Shown: positions 1 to 8,886 of the stretch, one piece after another
Layout: every line of letters begins with the position of its first letter
Position numbering within the stretch: the stretch's first letter is position 1
The notes under the pieces: model-generated
Database searches by the model: none
Told to the model about the DNA's origin: nothing
What the model saw: only the letters and a program-made list of their open reading frames with translations
Source: Ruegeria sp. ANG-R
GTDB taxonomy: Bacteria; Pseudomonadota; Alphaproteobacteria; Rhodobacterales; Rhodobacteraceae
Direction of reading: 5' to 3'
Assembly: GCF_000813985.1 (NCBI RefSeq)
Contig: NZ_JWLJ01000008.1
Coordinates: forward strand, 1 to 64,000
DNA length: 64,000 nucleotides
Program-made: the position numbers and the translations under genes

Positions 1-1136
1 AAACTGCCGTCTCGTTGGCTTAAACCTTCATTTTGCAAGTATCGCTCGTAAACGTGGTTAAAAATACCGCTAAAGCGCTCATAAGCGCCGTCAATATTTT
101 CGCCAACTTCACTCAAATCAAAATGAAACAATCCGCCTGGAGCGAAGAGATTTCCGTCTTTATAAATAGTGTCAAGGAGTATCTGCTTTTGATCCTCTGA
201 AAGTGGTAATTGAATTAAATCGGAGACAGAAAGGTTCTCAGATACCACACTTTCTGCGTACTCTTCAACGAGTGCCCCGCCAACAGAGAAGAGAGACAAT
301 ACTGCAGCGGCGGCATCGCTGGCCGCATCTGCGGATTCAATTCCAGAAATTGCTAAACGTTCATAAGTCTCCACAGCATTTCCAAATCCATCTCCAATAT
401 ACGGATTTAGTTCATCAAACTGACGGGACGCCAAATCAATTTGAGTTTGAAGCGACATAGAAAGCCGATTCGTGGCGGACTGAAGCTCCTCTAGGTTTTC
501 ACCGATGTATCTCGCCATTTGGGACATCGTGCTAAAACCGTCCCTAAGTTGACCGGCATTAACCACAATGGTGAGCGCGCGATCTAACTCTTCCCGGTTC
601 TCAATGTTGAAGCTTGGATCGTCAATCAATTCTCTCAAAACACTAGCTGAATCATCTAAATTCCTAAACAATTGCCGCCGACTGAGTAACAGCGCCGTTT
701 CTTCTTCAAAAGAGGGGATTGAAAAACTCGTTGAAACCGAACCGAAATCAACTTCCGCCAAAATATCTGTGTCAAATATGGGTTGTATTCCAGCTTCTTC
801 TAATTGGTTATTCCTCAAGGTGCCCGCAGAATAATAGCTGAGTGAAGAACTCCAACTTGTAGCTACGGACGCCAAACTTGTGACGACTTTACCTAGCTTT
901 CCGGTAGTTAATACAGTATTTTCTACGGTTTCAGCCAAAGTTGATACAACTGCGGAAGTAGTAGGGTCATTGACAAATCTTTGGTTAATTTGTTTTGCTA
1001 GTTTCTCTGTACCTAGTTCTATAGTTGCACCTGTGGCTTGGGCAACGTCGCTCAGTTTGCTAGCTACATAACCAACACCAGCAAGCGCCCTTTGGGTTAT
1101 CGTGGTTTTCGGTATTTCTATTTCTTGTTGTGTCAT
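1..1136 (-). CDS. Unrecognised protein, 3' end outside window
   Basis: The reading frame is open from an ATG at 1136 to the left edge, giving at least 378 codons with no stop. The N-terminus (MTQQEIEIPKTT) has no signal peptide. The sequence is rich in Ala, Ser, Thr and Glu with long predicted helices, including repeated stretches of the type LASVATSWSSSLSYYSAG and SDAAAAVLSLFSVGGALV that could be amphipathic or membrane-interacting. I do not recognise a family. It starts 17 bases after the stop of the upstream membrane-protein gene and is probably the last or a later gene of a four-gene AT-rich operon. A large effector or structural protein is possible but is only a guess. Confidence 0.7.
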   Translation of the reverse strand, partial: MTQQEIEIPKTTITQRALAGVGYVASKLSDVAQATGATIELGTEKLAKQINQRFVNDPTTSAVVSTLAETVENTVLTTGKLGKVVTSLASVATSWSSSLSYYSAGTLRNNQLEEAGIQPIFDTDILAEVDFGSVSTSFSIPSFEEETALLLSRRQLFRNLDDSASVLRELIDDPSFNIENREELDRALTIVVNAGQLRDGFSTMSQMARYIGENLEELQSATNRLSMSLQTQIDLASRQFDELNPYIGDGFGNAVETYERLAISGIESADAASDAAAAVLSLFSVGGALVEEYAESVVSENLSVSDLIQLPLSEDQKQILLDTIYKDGNLFAPGGLFHFDLSEVGENIDGAYERFSGIFNHVYERYLQNEGLSQRDGS

Positions 1137-1152
1137 TTTACATTCCAGTATT

Positions 1153-1572
1153 TCATCTTAAGATCTTGATTGTCTCTATAGCGGTCAAAGATGCCGCCCA
1201 CGTAAGTAAAATGAACTGAAGTCCAATATTGACGCATACATCAGTATGAAACCCCGCCGCTTCAGTAAAATCTCCATAATCTAATGATTTTGGATCCACC
1301 AAAATGATCGTAAACGCCAAAATAGTGAAAATAAGGGCTATTATCTTTTTGGCGCTGAACTGGTGGTATCTAACGACGATGAAAAATAGGGGAATGCTCA
1401 CCATAATAATCAATAAGCGCTGGGTTGAAAAAATATTCTGGTAACATTGGCCCGGGGCGTCGCCAAATGATGAAATAAAAATCCCTGATGCCAATAAGAC
1501 TAATGCCGATGCAAACAATAGATACATTGGCATGGCCAGTACCCTTACGGTAAGTTTCAATAGAAGGAACAT
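1153..1572 (-). CDS. Small integral membrane protein, unknown function
   Basis: 139 residues with about four hydrophobic segments (near residues 10-33, 50-66, 75-92 and 112-130), so it should sit in the inner membrane. A short loop after the first segment holds a single Cys (GQCYQN). No family is recognised. It lies three bases downstream of the 69-codon gene and 17 bases upstream of the large partial gene, so co-transcription is likely. A four-helix protein next to a large Ala/Ser-rich protein could be an immunity or anchor partner, but nothing in the sequence proves this. Confidence 0.6.
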   Translation of the reverse strand: MFLLLKLTVRVLAMPMYLLFASALVLLASGIFISSFGDAPGQCYQNIFSTQRLLIIMVSIPLFFIVVRYHQFSAKKIIALIFTILAFTIILVDPKSLDYGDFTEAAGFHTDVCVNIGLQFILLTWAASLTAIETIKILR

Positions 1573-1575
1573 CAG

Positions 1576-1785
1576 TTAATTCATATTATGAGTTGGCGCC
1601 AGGTAAGAGTACACTGGCAGTTTATTCGAGAATTGAGGGTCTAGAAGCAAAGCACACCATTTCTGTATCGGCTTCCTAAGTGACCACAACACCAAATCCA
1701 TATTGTGATAAGGTGTCGAGAGTACCAATTTCCCTGATGCGTAGAGCGAAAATGCCGCTGAGTTATTTAATATGCCAAATTCCAC
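1576..1785 (-). CDS. Small unrecognised protein, GTG start
   Basis: 69 codons starting with GTG whose first base overlaps the TAG stop of the upstream gene (TAGTG junction), which suggests translational coupling. The protein begins MEFGILNNSAAFSLYASG and has no obvious domain or membrane segment. The tight packing between two other genes is the main argument that it is real. It could instead be a non-coding stretch between its neighbours. Confidence 0.4.
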   Translation of the reverse strand: MEFGILNNSAAFSLYASGKLVLSTPYHNMDLVLWSLRKPIQKWCALLLDPQFSNKLPVYSYLAPTHNMN

Positions 1786-2261
1786 TATCTAACCCTTATT
1801 TTCACGGTTCTCACTGCCAGCAACTCGCCCTCAACATTCTCTTCGGAAGGCTCGAAGCCGCGTTCAAAATACAGACCAATCATGTGTTGTTGGATGTCAT
1901 GCAAGAAGGTCCCGCCATCATTGCTAATGTTATATTTAAGGCTAAACCAACCTCTAAAACGCCGGGTCAATTCAAACGGAGCAAAGGGGTAGTCTTCTGC
2001 TTCTTTTGGAAGCAAAAGCTCTACGTCTGGTCGGCTAAACCAATCTTGCAGCCACTGTCCTTGTTCAAGCGCAGCTTGAAAAACCTCGTCGGTGTTAAAC
2101 AAGAGAAAGACAAAATGCTCAGCAACATCTAGATCAATGGATCTTTCTCGGTACGGCTTGATATCGGTTAAAGGAACTATGGGCGCGTCGTTAGCGAGAT
2201 GTTCATACTCAGCCTTCCAGTTCACAGGCGCGGAGTGTGAGTTATTACCCTGACCAGTCAC
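1785..2261 (-). CDS. Unrecognised cytosolic protein, first gene of the left operon
   Basis: 158 residues, acidic and soluble in character, with a GTG start at 2261. The middle region (AEHFVFLLFNTDEVFQAALE) and the Trp-rich stretch around WLQDWFSRPDVELLLP look like a globular fold. I recognise no family. It is the most upstream gene of the AT-rich minus-strand operon ending off the left edge. A weak GAGG lies about 15 bases before the GTG. Composition differs from the GC-rich backbone further right, consistent with acquired DNA. Confidence 0.6.
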   Translation of the reverse strand: MTGQGNNSHSAPVNWKAEYEHLANDAPIVPLTDIKPYRERSIDLDVAEHFVFLLFNTDEVFQAALEQGQWLQDWFSRPDVELLLPKEAEDYPFAPFELTRRFRGWFSLKYNISNDGGTFLHDIQQHMIGLYFERGFEPSEENVEGELLAVRTVKIRVR

Positions 2262-3396
2262 AATGATCGTCCAACCTCATCTTGTAATTGTCGATATTCT
2301 TTCAGAAGTAATCAGAACACCCAATGAAGCGCTGACAGGTTGCTTTAGCTCTGAGCACCAAATTGAAGGCGACCATGCCAATCGCTACATCACAGCGGGA
2401 GCGCCTGTGCACTTGCGCCTTTCGTGCCACGTTAGAACTGGAAACTGGAGCGTCAACGCAAATCGCATCACGCCAATAGCGACCAAGCAACGCCGGGAAA
2501 ATTCCGCCCGCGTTCAGGTTGGAACAATAAGCCTCGTCGATTCCCAGCCTTGTATCGTGCCTGTAAAACACCCCAATGAATGCAGCGGTCAACCTGCGAG
2601 ATTGTAACTTCACTATATAAACCCTGTAACTTACTGCTTTTCCTTGTTAAACAACGTGTTTCCAAATGGTCAACAATAAAGTGAACCTCTCAGAATGCAC
2701 CACCCAGCTTTTGTGCCCTTAGATTTCTGAAAGCCGCAGCGCAACAACTGCTACCCCACATGAGTTCGGCGATGGATTCAAAGGGTCGCCGTATCGGTTC
2801 ACGTCTGACTGACGCGCAAAGTACCCCCAGCTTTCACATTTCCGTTATTGAGGCACGGCCTGCAATCAAGGAATCGGTTTACAGGTGGTTTTACTCCTCG
2901 TGTTTGAACTAGCGCCCTACAGTTAAGAGTTCCGTGACACAGACACCTTCAAGTTGTCTATGAAGAGCTTCCTTGGGAAAGACTTGGTATGCGAAGAATT
3001 TCCGGACGCTGGATGCCAGTTGCACCGGGCTGAAGAAACTGCCGACGAGGCAGATGCTCTACAATTCGATACTGCGGGATTTATATTCAAAAAAGTGACA
3101 ACGCCGGATGCCGTGCAGAAGGCAGTGTTACTTCTGACGAAGGTTTTTCAGGTGAGCAGGTCAGGATCGTTAGGCAAGGCATGCGCAATGCCACGGAGGT
3201 GGTCACCGAGAAACATCGCTGGTTAAATTGTCGGAGGCCGCATGTTATGATCGAACCTCAGGACCGCCAAGTGAACCACAGGAATTTCCGGCGGGCATGT
3301 CACAAAGAGAAGCTCCAACCGCCACGCAGGGGCAGCAGAAAGCGGGCTCGACAACTTCGAACTTATTGGTCGCTTTCGTCATTTCCAGGTACCGGT
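2262..3396. other. 1.1 kb with no gene I can support
   Basis: Short overlapping reading frames occur on both strands at 2263-2665 and 2954-3420, but none has a recognisable product, a clear ribosome-binding site or convincing codon use, and they contradict each other. The stretch probably contains eroded genes next to the IS5 element that begins at 3397. Confidence 0.4.
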
Positions 3397-4446
3397 GGCT
3401 CTGTTGCACGAAACGGGTGAAGATCGAGCTTCCCCTTTCCCCGGAGGTACTTATCCTGCGGGCTCTGTGACGGGTATGCCAAGAGCTGTGTAGCGGTTGA
3501 GAACCGCGATCGGGACCTGCAGCTCAGCAACTTGCCGACCGAAGTCCCTCGCCATGAGGCCTTGGCCAAGTCGTTCGACGCAATTCATCTTTGCCTCTGC
3601 GCGGCTCCGGCGGTGATAGCCGGTCAGCTTTCGCCATAGGGCCCGTCCGAGATACTTGCAGGCTCTCACGGCTTCGTTACGCGCGACGGCACCTTCTGTG
3701 GTTGGCCTCCAAGGTTGGGCATTTTTGCGCGACGGAATGATGGCGGCGGCTTCCCGAGCGGCGATCACGTTGTGGCACCTGCGTGTGTCATAAGCCCCAT
3801 CGGCCGTGACTGTGGCAATCTCCTGATCGGGTGGGATCTGTTCCAGCAGATCGGGCAGCATTGGGGCGTCGCCGACGTTGCTTGTTGTGACCCCAACCGC
3901 GCGGATCTCCAGTGTTTCCTCGTCCATTCCGAGATGGAGCTTGCGCCAAAGGCGTTTCTTTGGCCCGCCATGCTTGCGGGCGTTCCACTCACCTTCACCT
4001 TCCGCCTTGATCCCGGTCGCACCGATCAGCAGATGGAGCGGCCCGGACCCACTACGGGAGGGAATAGCGAGGTTCAGTGTCTTCTGGCGGCGGCACAGAG
4101 TGCTGAAGTTCGGCACTTTCCAGTCGATCCCCGCCAGACGCAGCAGGCTCTCGACAAAACCGGTCGTCTGGCGAAAGGGCATGTCGAAAAGCACCTTGAT
4201 CGTCAGGCAAACCTGAATTGCAGCATCGCTGAGCTCGGGCTGGCGACTGCGCTTGCCGGTCGGGGCCGCATGCCAGGGCATCGCAGGATCAAACCAGATC
4301 GATAGCGAACCATGCTGCCTCCGCGCAGTGTTATACGACCGCCAGTTCTTTGTCTTGTACTTCGTGGGAGACCAGCTGCTCATGACCATCAGCTACCACC
4401 CTGGATGCAAACAGTGAATCCCTCACGCCCTTTGTGCAAAAAGGCC
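3397..4446 (-). mobile_element. IS5-family insertion sequence
   Basis: 1.05-kb element with imperfect terminal inverted repeats: the left end reads GGCTCTGTTGCACGAAACGG and the right end, read inward, GGCCTTTTTGCACAAAGGGC, sharing GGC, TTGCAC and GTGA blocks. One transposase gene fills it on the minus strand. I see no clear target-site duplication. Immediately right of the element lies a short recombinase tail, so it may have inserted into an older mobile element. Confidence 0.8.
3451..4389 (-). CDS. IS5-family transposase, probably catalytically dead
   Basis: 312 residues matching the IS5/IS903-type DDE transposases of Rhodobacteraceae over the full length: N-terminal DNA-binding region, an RNase-H-like core, and the C-terminal YHRRSRAEAKMNCVERLGQ block that carries the catalytic Glu. 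The second Asp is in TVTADGAYDTRRCH. The first catalytic Asp, normally in an LLIDSTGIK-type motif, is replaced: the sequence reads LLIGATGIK. The frame is otherwise intact, so this may be a recently inactivated copy. The Asp loss is inferred from memory of the family pattern. Confidence 0.85.
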   Translation of the reverse strand: MVMSSWSPTKYKTKNWRSYNTARRQHGSLSIWFDPAMPWHAAPTGKRSRQPELSDAAIQVCLTIKVLFDMPFRQTTGFVESLLRLAGIDWKVPNFSTLCRRQKTLNLAIPSRSGSGPLHLLIGATGIKAEGEGEWNARKHGGPKKRLWRKLHLGMDEETLEIRAVGVTTSNVGDAPMLPDLLEQIPPDQEIATVTADGAYDTRRCHNVIAAREAAAIIPSRKNAQPWRPTTEGAVARNEAVRACKYLGRALWRKLTGYHRRSRAEAKMNCVERLGQGLMARDFGRQVAELQVPIAVLNRYTALGIPVTEPAG

Positions 4447-4532
4447 CAGAAAACAACCAAAGTGATCTGACCGAAGCGTATTCCGTGTCTCGTCCAACTG
4501 TCTACAGGTCCCTCAACCGGCATCAGACTTGA
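4446..4532 (+). pseudogene. C-terminal remnant of a serine recombinase
   Basis: The frame ending in TGA at 4530-4532 reads LTEAYSVSRPTVYRSLNR, typical of the C-terminal helix-turn-helix of resolvases and invertases. No matching N-terminal part is found left of the adjoining IS5 element, so only about 28 codons survive. A 21-bp palindrome follows directly. The identification rests on one short motif. Confidence 0.4.
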
Positions 4533-4551
4533 TTATCGTGGCACGATAATC
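4531..4551. promoter_or_regulatory. 21-bp near-perfect palindrome
   Basis: Ten-base arms GATTATCGTG and CACGATAATC flank a single central G. It begins at the stop codon of the recombinase remnant and lies about 65 bases upstream of the likely ATG of the next gene. It could be a repressor operator for that gene or a recombination subsite left from the mobile element. Confidence 0.4.
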
Positions 4552-4617
4552 GAACTGGAAAGGCGCGGGGCAAAGCGGGAATTGATGTTCTTAGAATTAC
4601 AGCGCATCAATAATAGC

Positions 4618-5700
4618 ATGAGAATATTCAAGTACCTAGGCTTCATTGCGATTCTAACAGGTTTAGCGTTGTTGGAGCAGTGTTCTACGATAGATGTTTC
4701 AAATCCCGAAGCATTCCGAAGCAGCCGCTTGAGCAACGCCCCATTGTTGAGCCAAGTCAAAGGGAGCAACAACTATGAGTTTCACTTCATCGCCGGAACA
4801 AGGCACCCCACCATAACATTTCATCCCAATGGAAGTTTCTATCTCGTTTCAGAAGGTATCGATACGTCGACCGGAACAACGACAATACACCGGTATGATG
4901 CGGCCGGGCGTCGAACTGACTCTATGGAGCTGCCTGAAGATGCAGAACTGGTTCCGTTCTCTCACTACGTTGTATCGCCAGAATTTGTCTACGACCTTTC
5001 ACAACGCAGCTTCAACGCAAGCCCTGTACTGGAAATTCTGAACAATGAGGAGACTCGGGTTCTTACTCAGAGTTCATGGGGGAAATACATTGAGAAATTT
5101 GCCCAGGATGCAGAAGTTATTCTACACGCTAATTCAATACATTACTATGACAGGCAAGCCAGCTTTATCAAGATTCACGGCAGTTGGCTTAGGTTCCATA
5201 CTCCCCGCCGCAGCGCAGAAATTAAGACGAACTGGGATTATGACGTGAGAATTTCGGGTTTCCCTGATCGTTTTGATAGAGCTATTCCGCTCAAAGCCGT
5301 TGGTGCTCCAGAGTTCGCACTAGGTTATTATGACGGCACTCACAAAGAACCAGATCACTACCCTGATCCACAAAACGACAAAGCAATTAACTTCCTGCGC
5401 TTTGACAAGACAAGTTACATCACCTACGCCTATTCATACATCCCAAGCTATTTGATTGGGACTGCGTTTTATGAGCTCGACATCAACGGCGATGCAATTC
5501 TGTTCAAGGAAAAAAGTGCTCGACCCTCTACCGCATTTGATCATCTTGAAAGTATTTCGGTTTTTCAACCTCCGCCAAAGTTCCCGAACGCCGATGACAT
5601 CAGGTTCCTCTTGTTTCACCCATTCTGCAGTTGTGCGAGCGAGGGGAGTGATGGCCTTTATTTGATCCGCCCTCGGAACCTCAATGAAGTAGGATTCTGA
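4618..5700 (+). CDS. Putative secreted or lipid-anchored protein, unknown function
   Basis: 360 codons from the ATG at 4618; an upstream TTG at 4582 would add 12 residues. The N-terminus (MRIFKYLGFIAILTGLALLE) is a clear signal sequence followed by Gln-Cys. The Cys context LEQC is a poor lipobox, so either a Sec signal peptide or lipidation is possible. The body is rich in Tyr, Phe, Ser and Asp with recurrent beta-type segments (FHPNGSFYLVSEG, TTIHRYDAAGRR), suggesting a beta-propeller or beta-sandwich fold. No family is recognised. It stands alone between mobile DNA on both sides. Confidence 0.65.
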   Translation: MRIFKYLGFIAILTGLALLEQCSTIDVSNPEAFRSSRLSNAPLLSQVKGSNNYEFHFIAGTRHPTITFHPNGSFYLVSEGIDTSTGTTTIHRYDAAGRRTDSMELPEDAELVPFSHYVVSPEFVYDLSQRSFNASPVLEILNNEETRVLTQSSWGKYIEKFAQDAEVILHANSIHYYDRQASFIKIHGSWLRFHTPRRSAEIKTNWDYDVRISGFPDRFDRAIPLKAVGAPEFALGYYDGTHKEPDHYPDPQNDKAINFLRFDKTSYITYAYSYIPSYLIGTAFYELDINGDAILFKEKSARPSTAFDHLESISVFQPPPKFPNADDIRFLLFHPFCSCASEGSDGLYLIRPRNLNEVGF

Positions 5701-6420
5701 ATTATTTTCCGAAATTCGCAATAACGAACAGCCATCTCGCCAAAATATTTGCTTAAAGGTAGATCGTGGCAGGTTGGTTCGAGAAGGCAGCCCGCGCAAC
5801 TGGCTGGCGCGTAGCAAGCAGTTCGGGAACTGGACGCCCCGCGGCCAGGTTCCGGATTTGCCCAACTACACCCGATCATTGATCGTTTGTACAACAGCCA
5901 TTGGTGAGCAATGAGCTATAAATACTTATATCTTAATTTGAAAAGCGCCCACCAAGGCATTCCATTAGGAAGTAACAAGAACCGGGCTGCCGTGGCGGGC
6001 GTTGAGTGATCAGCTTCAAAAGGGTGATCGAAGCTTACGGTCAATCTATGTGTTGGCGGCGGGTTTACCAAGCGCAGGGAGTGGATCAAACGCAGTTGTG
6101 ACCACCTGTGAGCGGTTGTTGGCTGGATAGGTGGAAGGGGCGGTAGTACCGCCCCCTTCTGCGTCAGGTCTGCGGTGACGGTTTCGTCACCCTCTCAAAA
6201 TCGACGAACTTCTCGTTCACGCTATGACAAAACAATCGGCTTTGCTCGATACGTCCCAAAGGCGAGAAGTAACTGACCAATGAGAACGACCGTTCGGTGT
6301 CTCTGTTGGGCTCACAGAAGTTTTCCGGTCGTGTAGTGAGGATCACAAAAAGGAACGTGACCCGCGCTCCTGTGCAAAAGGTGAAGGGGATGGGCGTCTT
6401 AGTCTGGCATTTCGGCTTTT
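5701..6420. other. Gene-poor stretch with an IS110-like end remnant
   Basis: No supported gene. At 6134-6159 there is a strong hairpin (GAAGGGGCGG then CCGCCCCCTTC). The following bases closely resemble those at about 30310-30360, where the hairpin lies at the start of an IS110-family remnant. I interpret 6000-6200 as the non-coding end of a similar lost element. Confidence 0.35.
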
Positions 6421-6948
6421 TTAAACATCTAGCAATGCAGGGAATTCGCTCCGCTTCGAAATCGTTGCGACAGGAACGTGTGGGCCGAAGCGATCAATGG
6501 CACTCACCAAGCGAGGCGCAACTCTTGTCTCAAATGTCCAGATAAAGGTCAGGAACTCGCGATCAGGCAATTGCTCGGGACATCCTTCAGCCATGTCGAT
6601 CCGAACCCTGCCGTAGTTTGCAAGAACTCTTCGCGCAACGCCGCCCAGTGCGACGTGTCTTGGAACTCGAACCCATATCAAAAGATCGGCGCGAGGAAGA
6701 AGCAGGTCGAATGTAGATACAGTTGTGCCGTCCATGACCCACCGATCCCTTCGCACCAAATCGGCAACAATTTGGCGCTGCTCCTCGCGGTCGCGAACTT
6801 GCCAGCCGGGCAACCAGCGGACGTCGCGGTCATACGATAGATATTCCAGATTGAAGCGCTCAGATATTTTGAGAGAAAGCGTGCTTTTTCCACCTCCTGA
6901 ACACCCCACCACGAGCACACGTTTCGCCCTTCTAGGGTCAGGACCCAT
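6421..6948 (-). CDS. P-loop adenylate-kinase-like protein (AAA_18/FlaR-like)
   Basis: 176 residues from an ATG at 6948. The Walker A motif GCSGGGKST follows the first beta strand, with LLIWVRVPR and a LID-like Arg-rich region further on. This matches the small bacterial family often annotated as topology modulation protein or adenylate kinase-like ATPase, which probably phosphorylates a small molecule. The first residues (MGPDP) are encoded by the terminal inverted repeat of the adjacent IS427-type element, so the native start was probably replaced when that element inserted at 6933-6934. An alternative start 27 bases upstream lies within the IS. Expression may depend on the IS end. Confidence 0.75.
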   Translation of the reverse strand: MGPDPRRAKRVLVVGCSGGGKSTLSLKISERFNLEYLSYDRDVRWLPGWQVRDREEQRQIVADLVRRDRWVMDGTTVSTFDLLLPRADLLIWVRVPRHVALGGVARRVLANYGRVRIDMAEGCPEQLPDREFLTFIWTFETRVAPRLVSAIDRFGPHVPVATISKRSEFPALLDV

Positions 6949-6997
6949 TGATTTCCATTTTGCGGCGTGATTCACGGCTCAAAAACGAGCGGTGAAC

Positions 6998-7755
6998 ATG
7001 TCTGATCTCTTCTGGCTTACGGATGCGCAAATGGCGCGTCTGGAGCCCTTCTTTCCGAAGCCCCACGGCAAGCCGCGCGTCGATGACAGGCGTGTGTTGA
7101 GCGGGATTATCTTCATCAATCGCAATGGTTTGCGGTGGCGGGATGCCCCTGCTGCCTATGGACCGCACAAGACGCTGTACAATCGATGGAAACGGTGGAG
7201 CGACAAGGGTATCTTCGCGCGAATGATGGCTGGCCTGGCCGCCGAGCACGGCGAACAGAAGACTGTGATGATCGACGCGACCTATCTGAAGTCTCACCGG
7301 ACAGCGACCAGCATGGGCGTCAAAAAGGGGGGCGTGGACGCCTGATTGGCCGAACCAAGGGCGGCATGAACACCAAACTGCACGCCATCTGCGACAGTCT
7401 GGGACGCCCGCTGAACCTGTTTATAGCCGCAGGACAGGTCAGTGACTACATCGGTGCTCGGGCTCTGTTTAGCGGCATACCGAATGTCGATTGGCTACTC
7501 GGAGATCGCGGATACGATGCCGATTGGTTCCGAGAAGCGTTGCAAGACAAAGGGATACACGCTTGTATCCCCGGTCGGAAGCAGCGCAAAACAACGGTGA
7601 AGTACGACAAGCGCCGATACAAACGCCGCAACCGGATCGAGATCATGTTTGGCAGGCTCAAGGATTGGCACCGTGTGGCAACCCGATACGACAGGTGTCC
7701 GAAGGTCTTCCTCTCTGCAATCGCCCTCGCAGCTCTCGTCATCTATTGGCTATGA
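6998..7755 (+). CDS. IS427-like IS5 transposase made by -1 frameshift
   Basis: Two overlapping frames. The first (ATG 6998, stop 7343-7345) encodes the N-terminal part MSDLFWLTDAQMARLEPFFP through the first Asp in VMIDATYLKSH. The second (frame -1, stop 7753-7755) carries LLGDRGYDADWF with the second Asp and RNRIEIMFGRLKDW with the Glu. The overlap contains the slippery run AAAAAGGGGGG at about 7322-7332; a -1 slip there joins the frames as MGVKKGGRGRLIGRTKGG, the normal arrangement in this IS group. All three catalytic residues are present, so the transposase itself may be functional although the right IS end is displaced by the insert. Confidence 0.8.
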
Positions 7756-7842
7756 GATGCTGTAACGGGGCCTGCGTCACGCACGTCCGTTGCCACTTGC
7801 CAGGTCAGCACCGCGCTGTCGCCATTCCCGTATTGTGCCCAC

Positions 7843-8886
7843 ATGGACGATGACGGGATGGAATTATTTGTTGGATTGGATGTATCGCTTGCGAAGACCT
7901 CTATTTGCGTGATCAGCGAACACGGCCAGATTAGCTAAGAAGCAGAGACTGAAAGTGAACCCGAAGTTCTGGCGCGTTGGTTTGATGAACTTGACGGCAG
8001 CATCGCTGCGATTGGCCTGGAGGCCGGGCCACTGTCGCAATGGCTGCACCGTGGGCTGACCGAAGCTGGCCTTGATGCGGTACTCATGGAAACGCGCCAA
8101 ATGAAAGGCGCATTGAAGGCCATGCCGATCAAGACGGATCGGCGCGATGCCGAGGGGATCACTCGGCTGCTTCACCTTGGCTGGTTCCGCCCGGTTCACT
8201 GCAAATCGGTCTCGGCTCAAGAAACCCGCGCCGTTCTCGGTGCCCGCAAAGCCATTCAACAAAACATGATCGCCCTGGAAATGTCGCTGAGAGGACTGCT
8301 GCGGAACTTTGGCCTCAAGGTGGGCGCGATCTCTTGCGGCAGATTCGAGGCCCGCATTCGGGAATTGGCAGATGGAAATCCCATGCTGGAAACCGCGACA
8401 GCACCAATGCTGCGTGCCAGAGCATCTCTGCGACAGGAACTGGCCGGTCTCGAAAAGCGCGTGCGCCAGTTGGCTGGGGATGATCCAGTATGCCTACGCC
8501 TTATGTCGATGCCTGGGATCGGTGCAGTAGTAGCGTTGACATTCCGTGCTGCGGTCGATGATCCGGCTCGCTTTCGGTCGTCAAAGAGAGTTGATCCCTG
8601 GGTGGGTTTGACGCCTTCGCGCAATCAGTCCGGTGAACGGGACGTGTCAGGCGGTATCACCAAAGCTGGTGACGTGAATCTGAGGCGGGCGTTGTGCCAA
8701 GCCGCAACCGTCATGATGAACCGTGGCCGGTCGACTTGGTTGCGAACATGGGGCGCCCAATTGGCTCAACGTCGCGGTCGCAAAATCGCAATGGTTGCTC
8801 TCGCGCGCCGCATCGCTGTTATACTTCATCGGATTTGGATCGACGGCACCGAGTTCCAGCCCGATGAGGCACCGAAAATGACCTGA
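7843..8886 (+). pseudogene. IS110/IS1111-family DEDD transposase with an in-frame stop
   Basis: Read through one TAA at 7936-7938 (codon 32), the frame is a full-length 347-codon DEDD recombinase. The N-terminal RuvC-like domain has LFVGLDVSLAKTS, AIGLEAGP and KTDRRDAEG; the C-terminal Tnp20 domain has MPGIGAVVALTF and NQSGERDVSG with the expected catalytic Ser. The ochre codon removes the first acidic motif from any protein started downstream, for example at 8086. It is therefore probably inactive unless the stop is suppressed or is a sequencing error. Confidence 0.8.

Noticed and set aside
2263..2607. 114-codon plus frame and 103-codon minus frame over the same bases
   Set aside because: They are mutually exclusive, neither resembles a known protein, and neither has a clear start signal.
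3715..4305. 196-codon plus-strand frame
   Set aside because: Antisense to the IS5 transposase.
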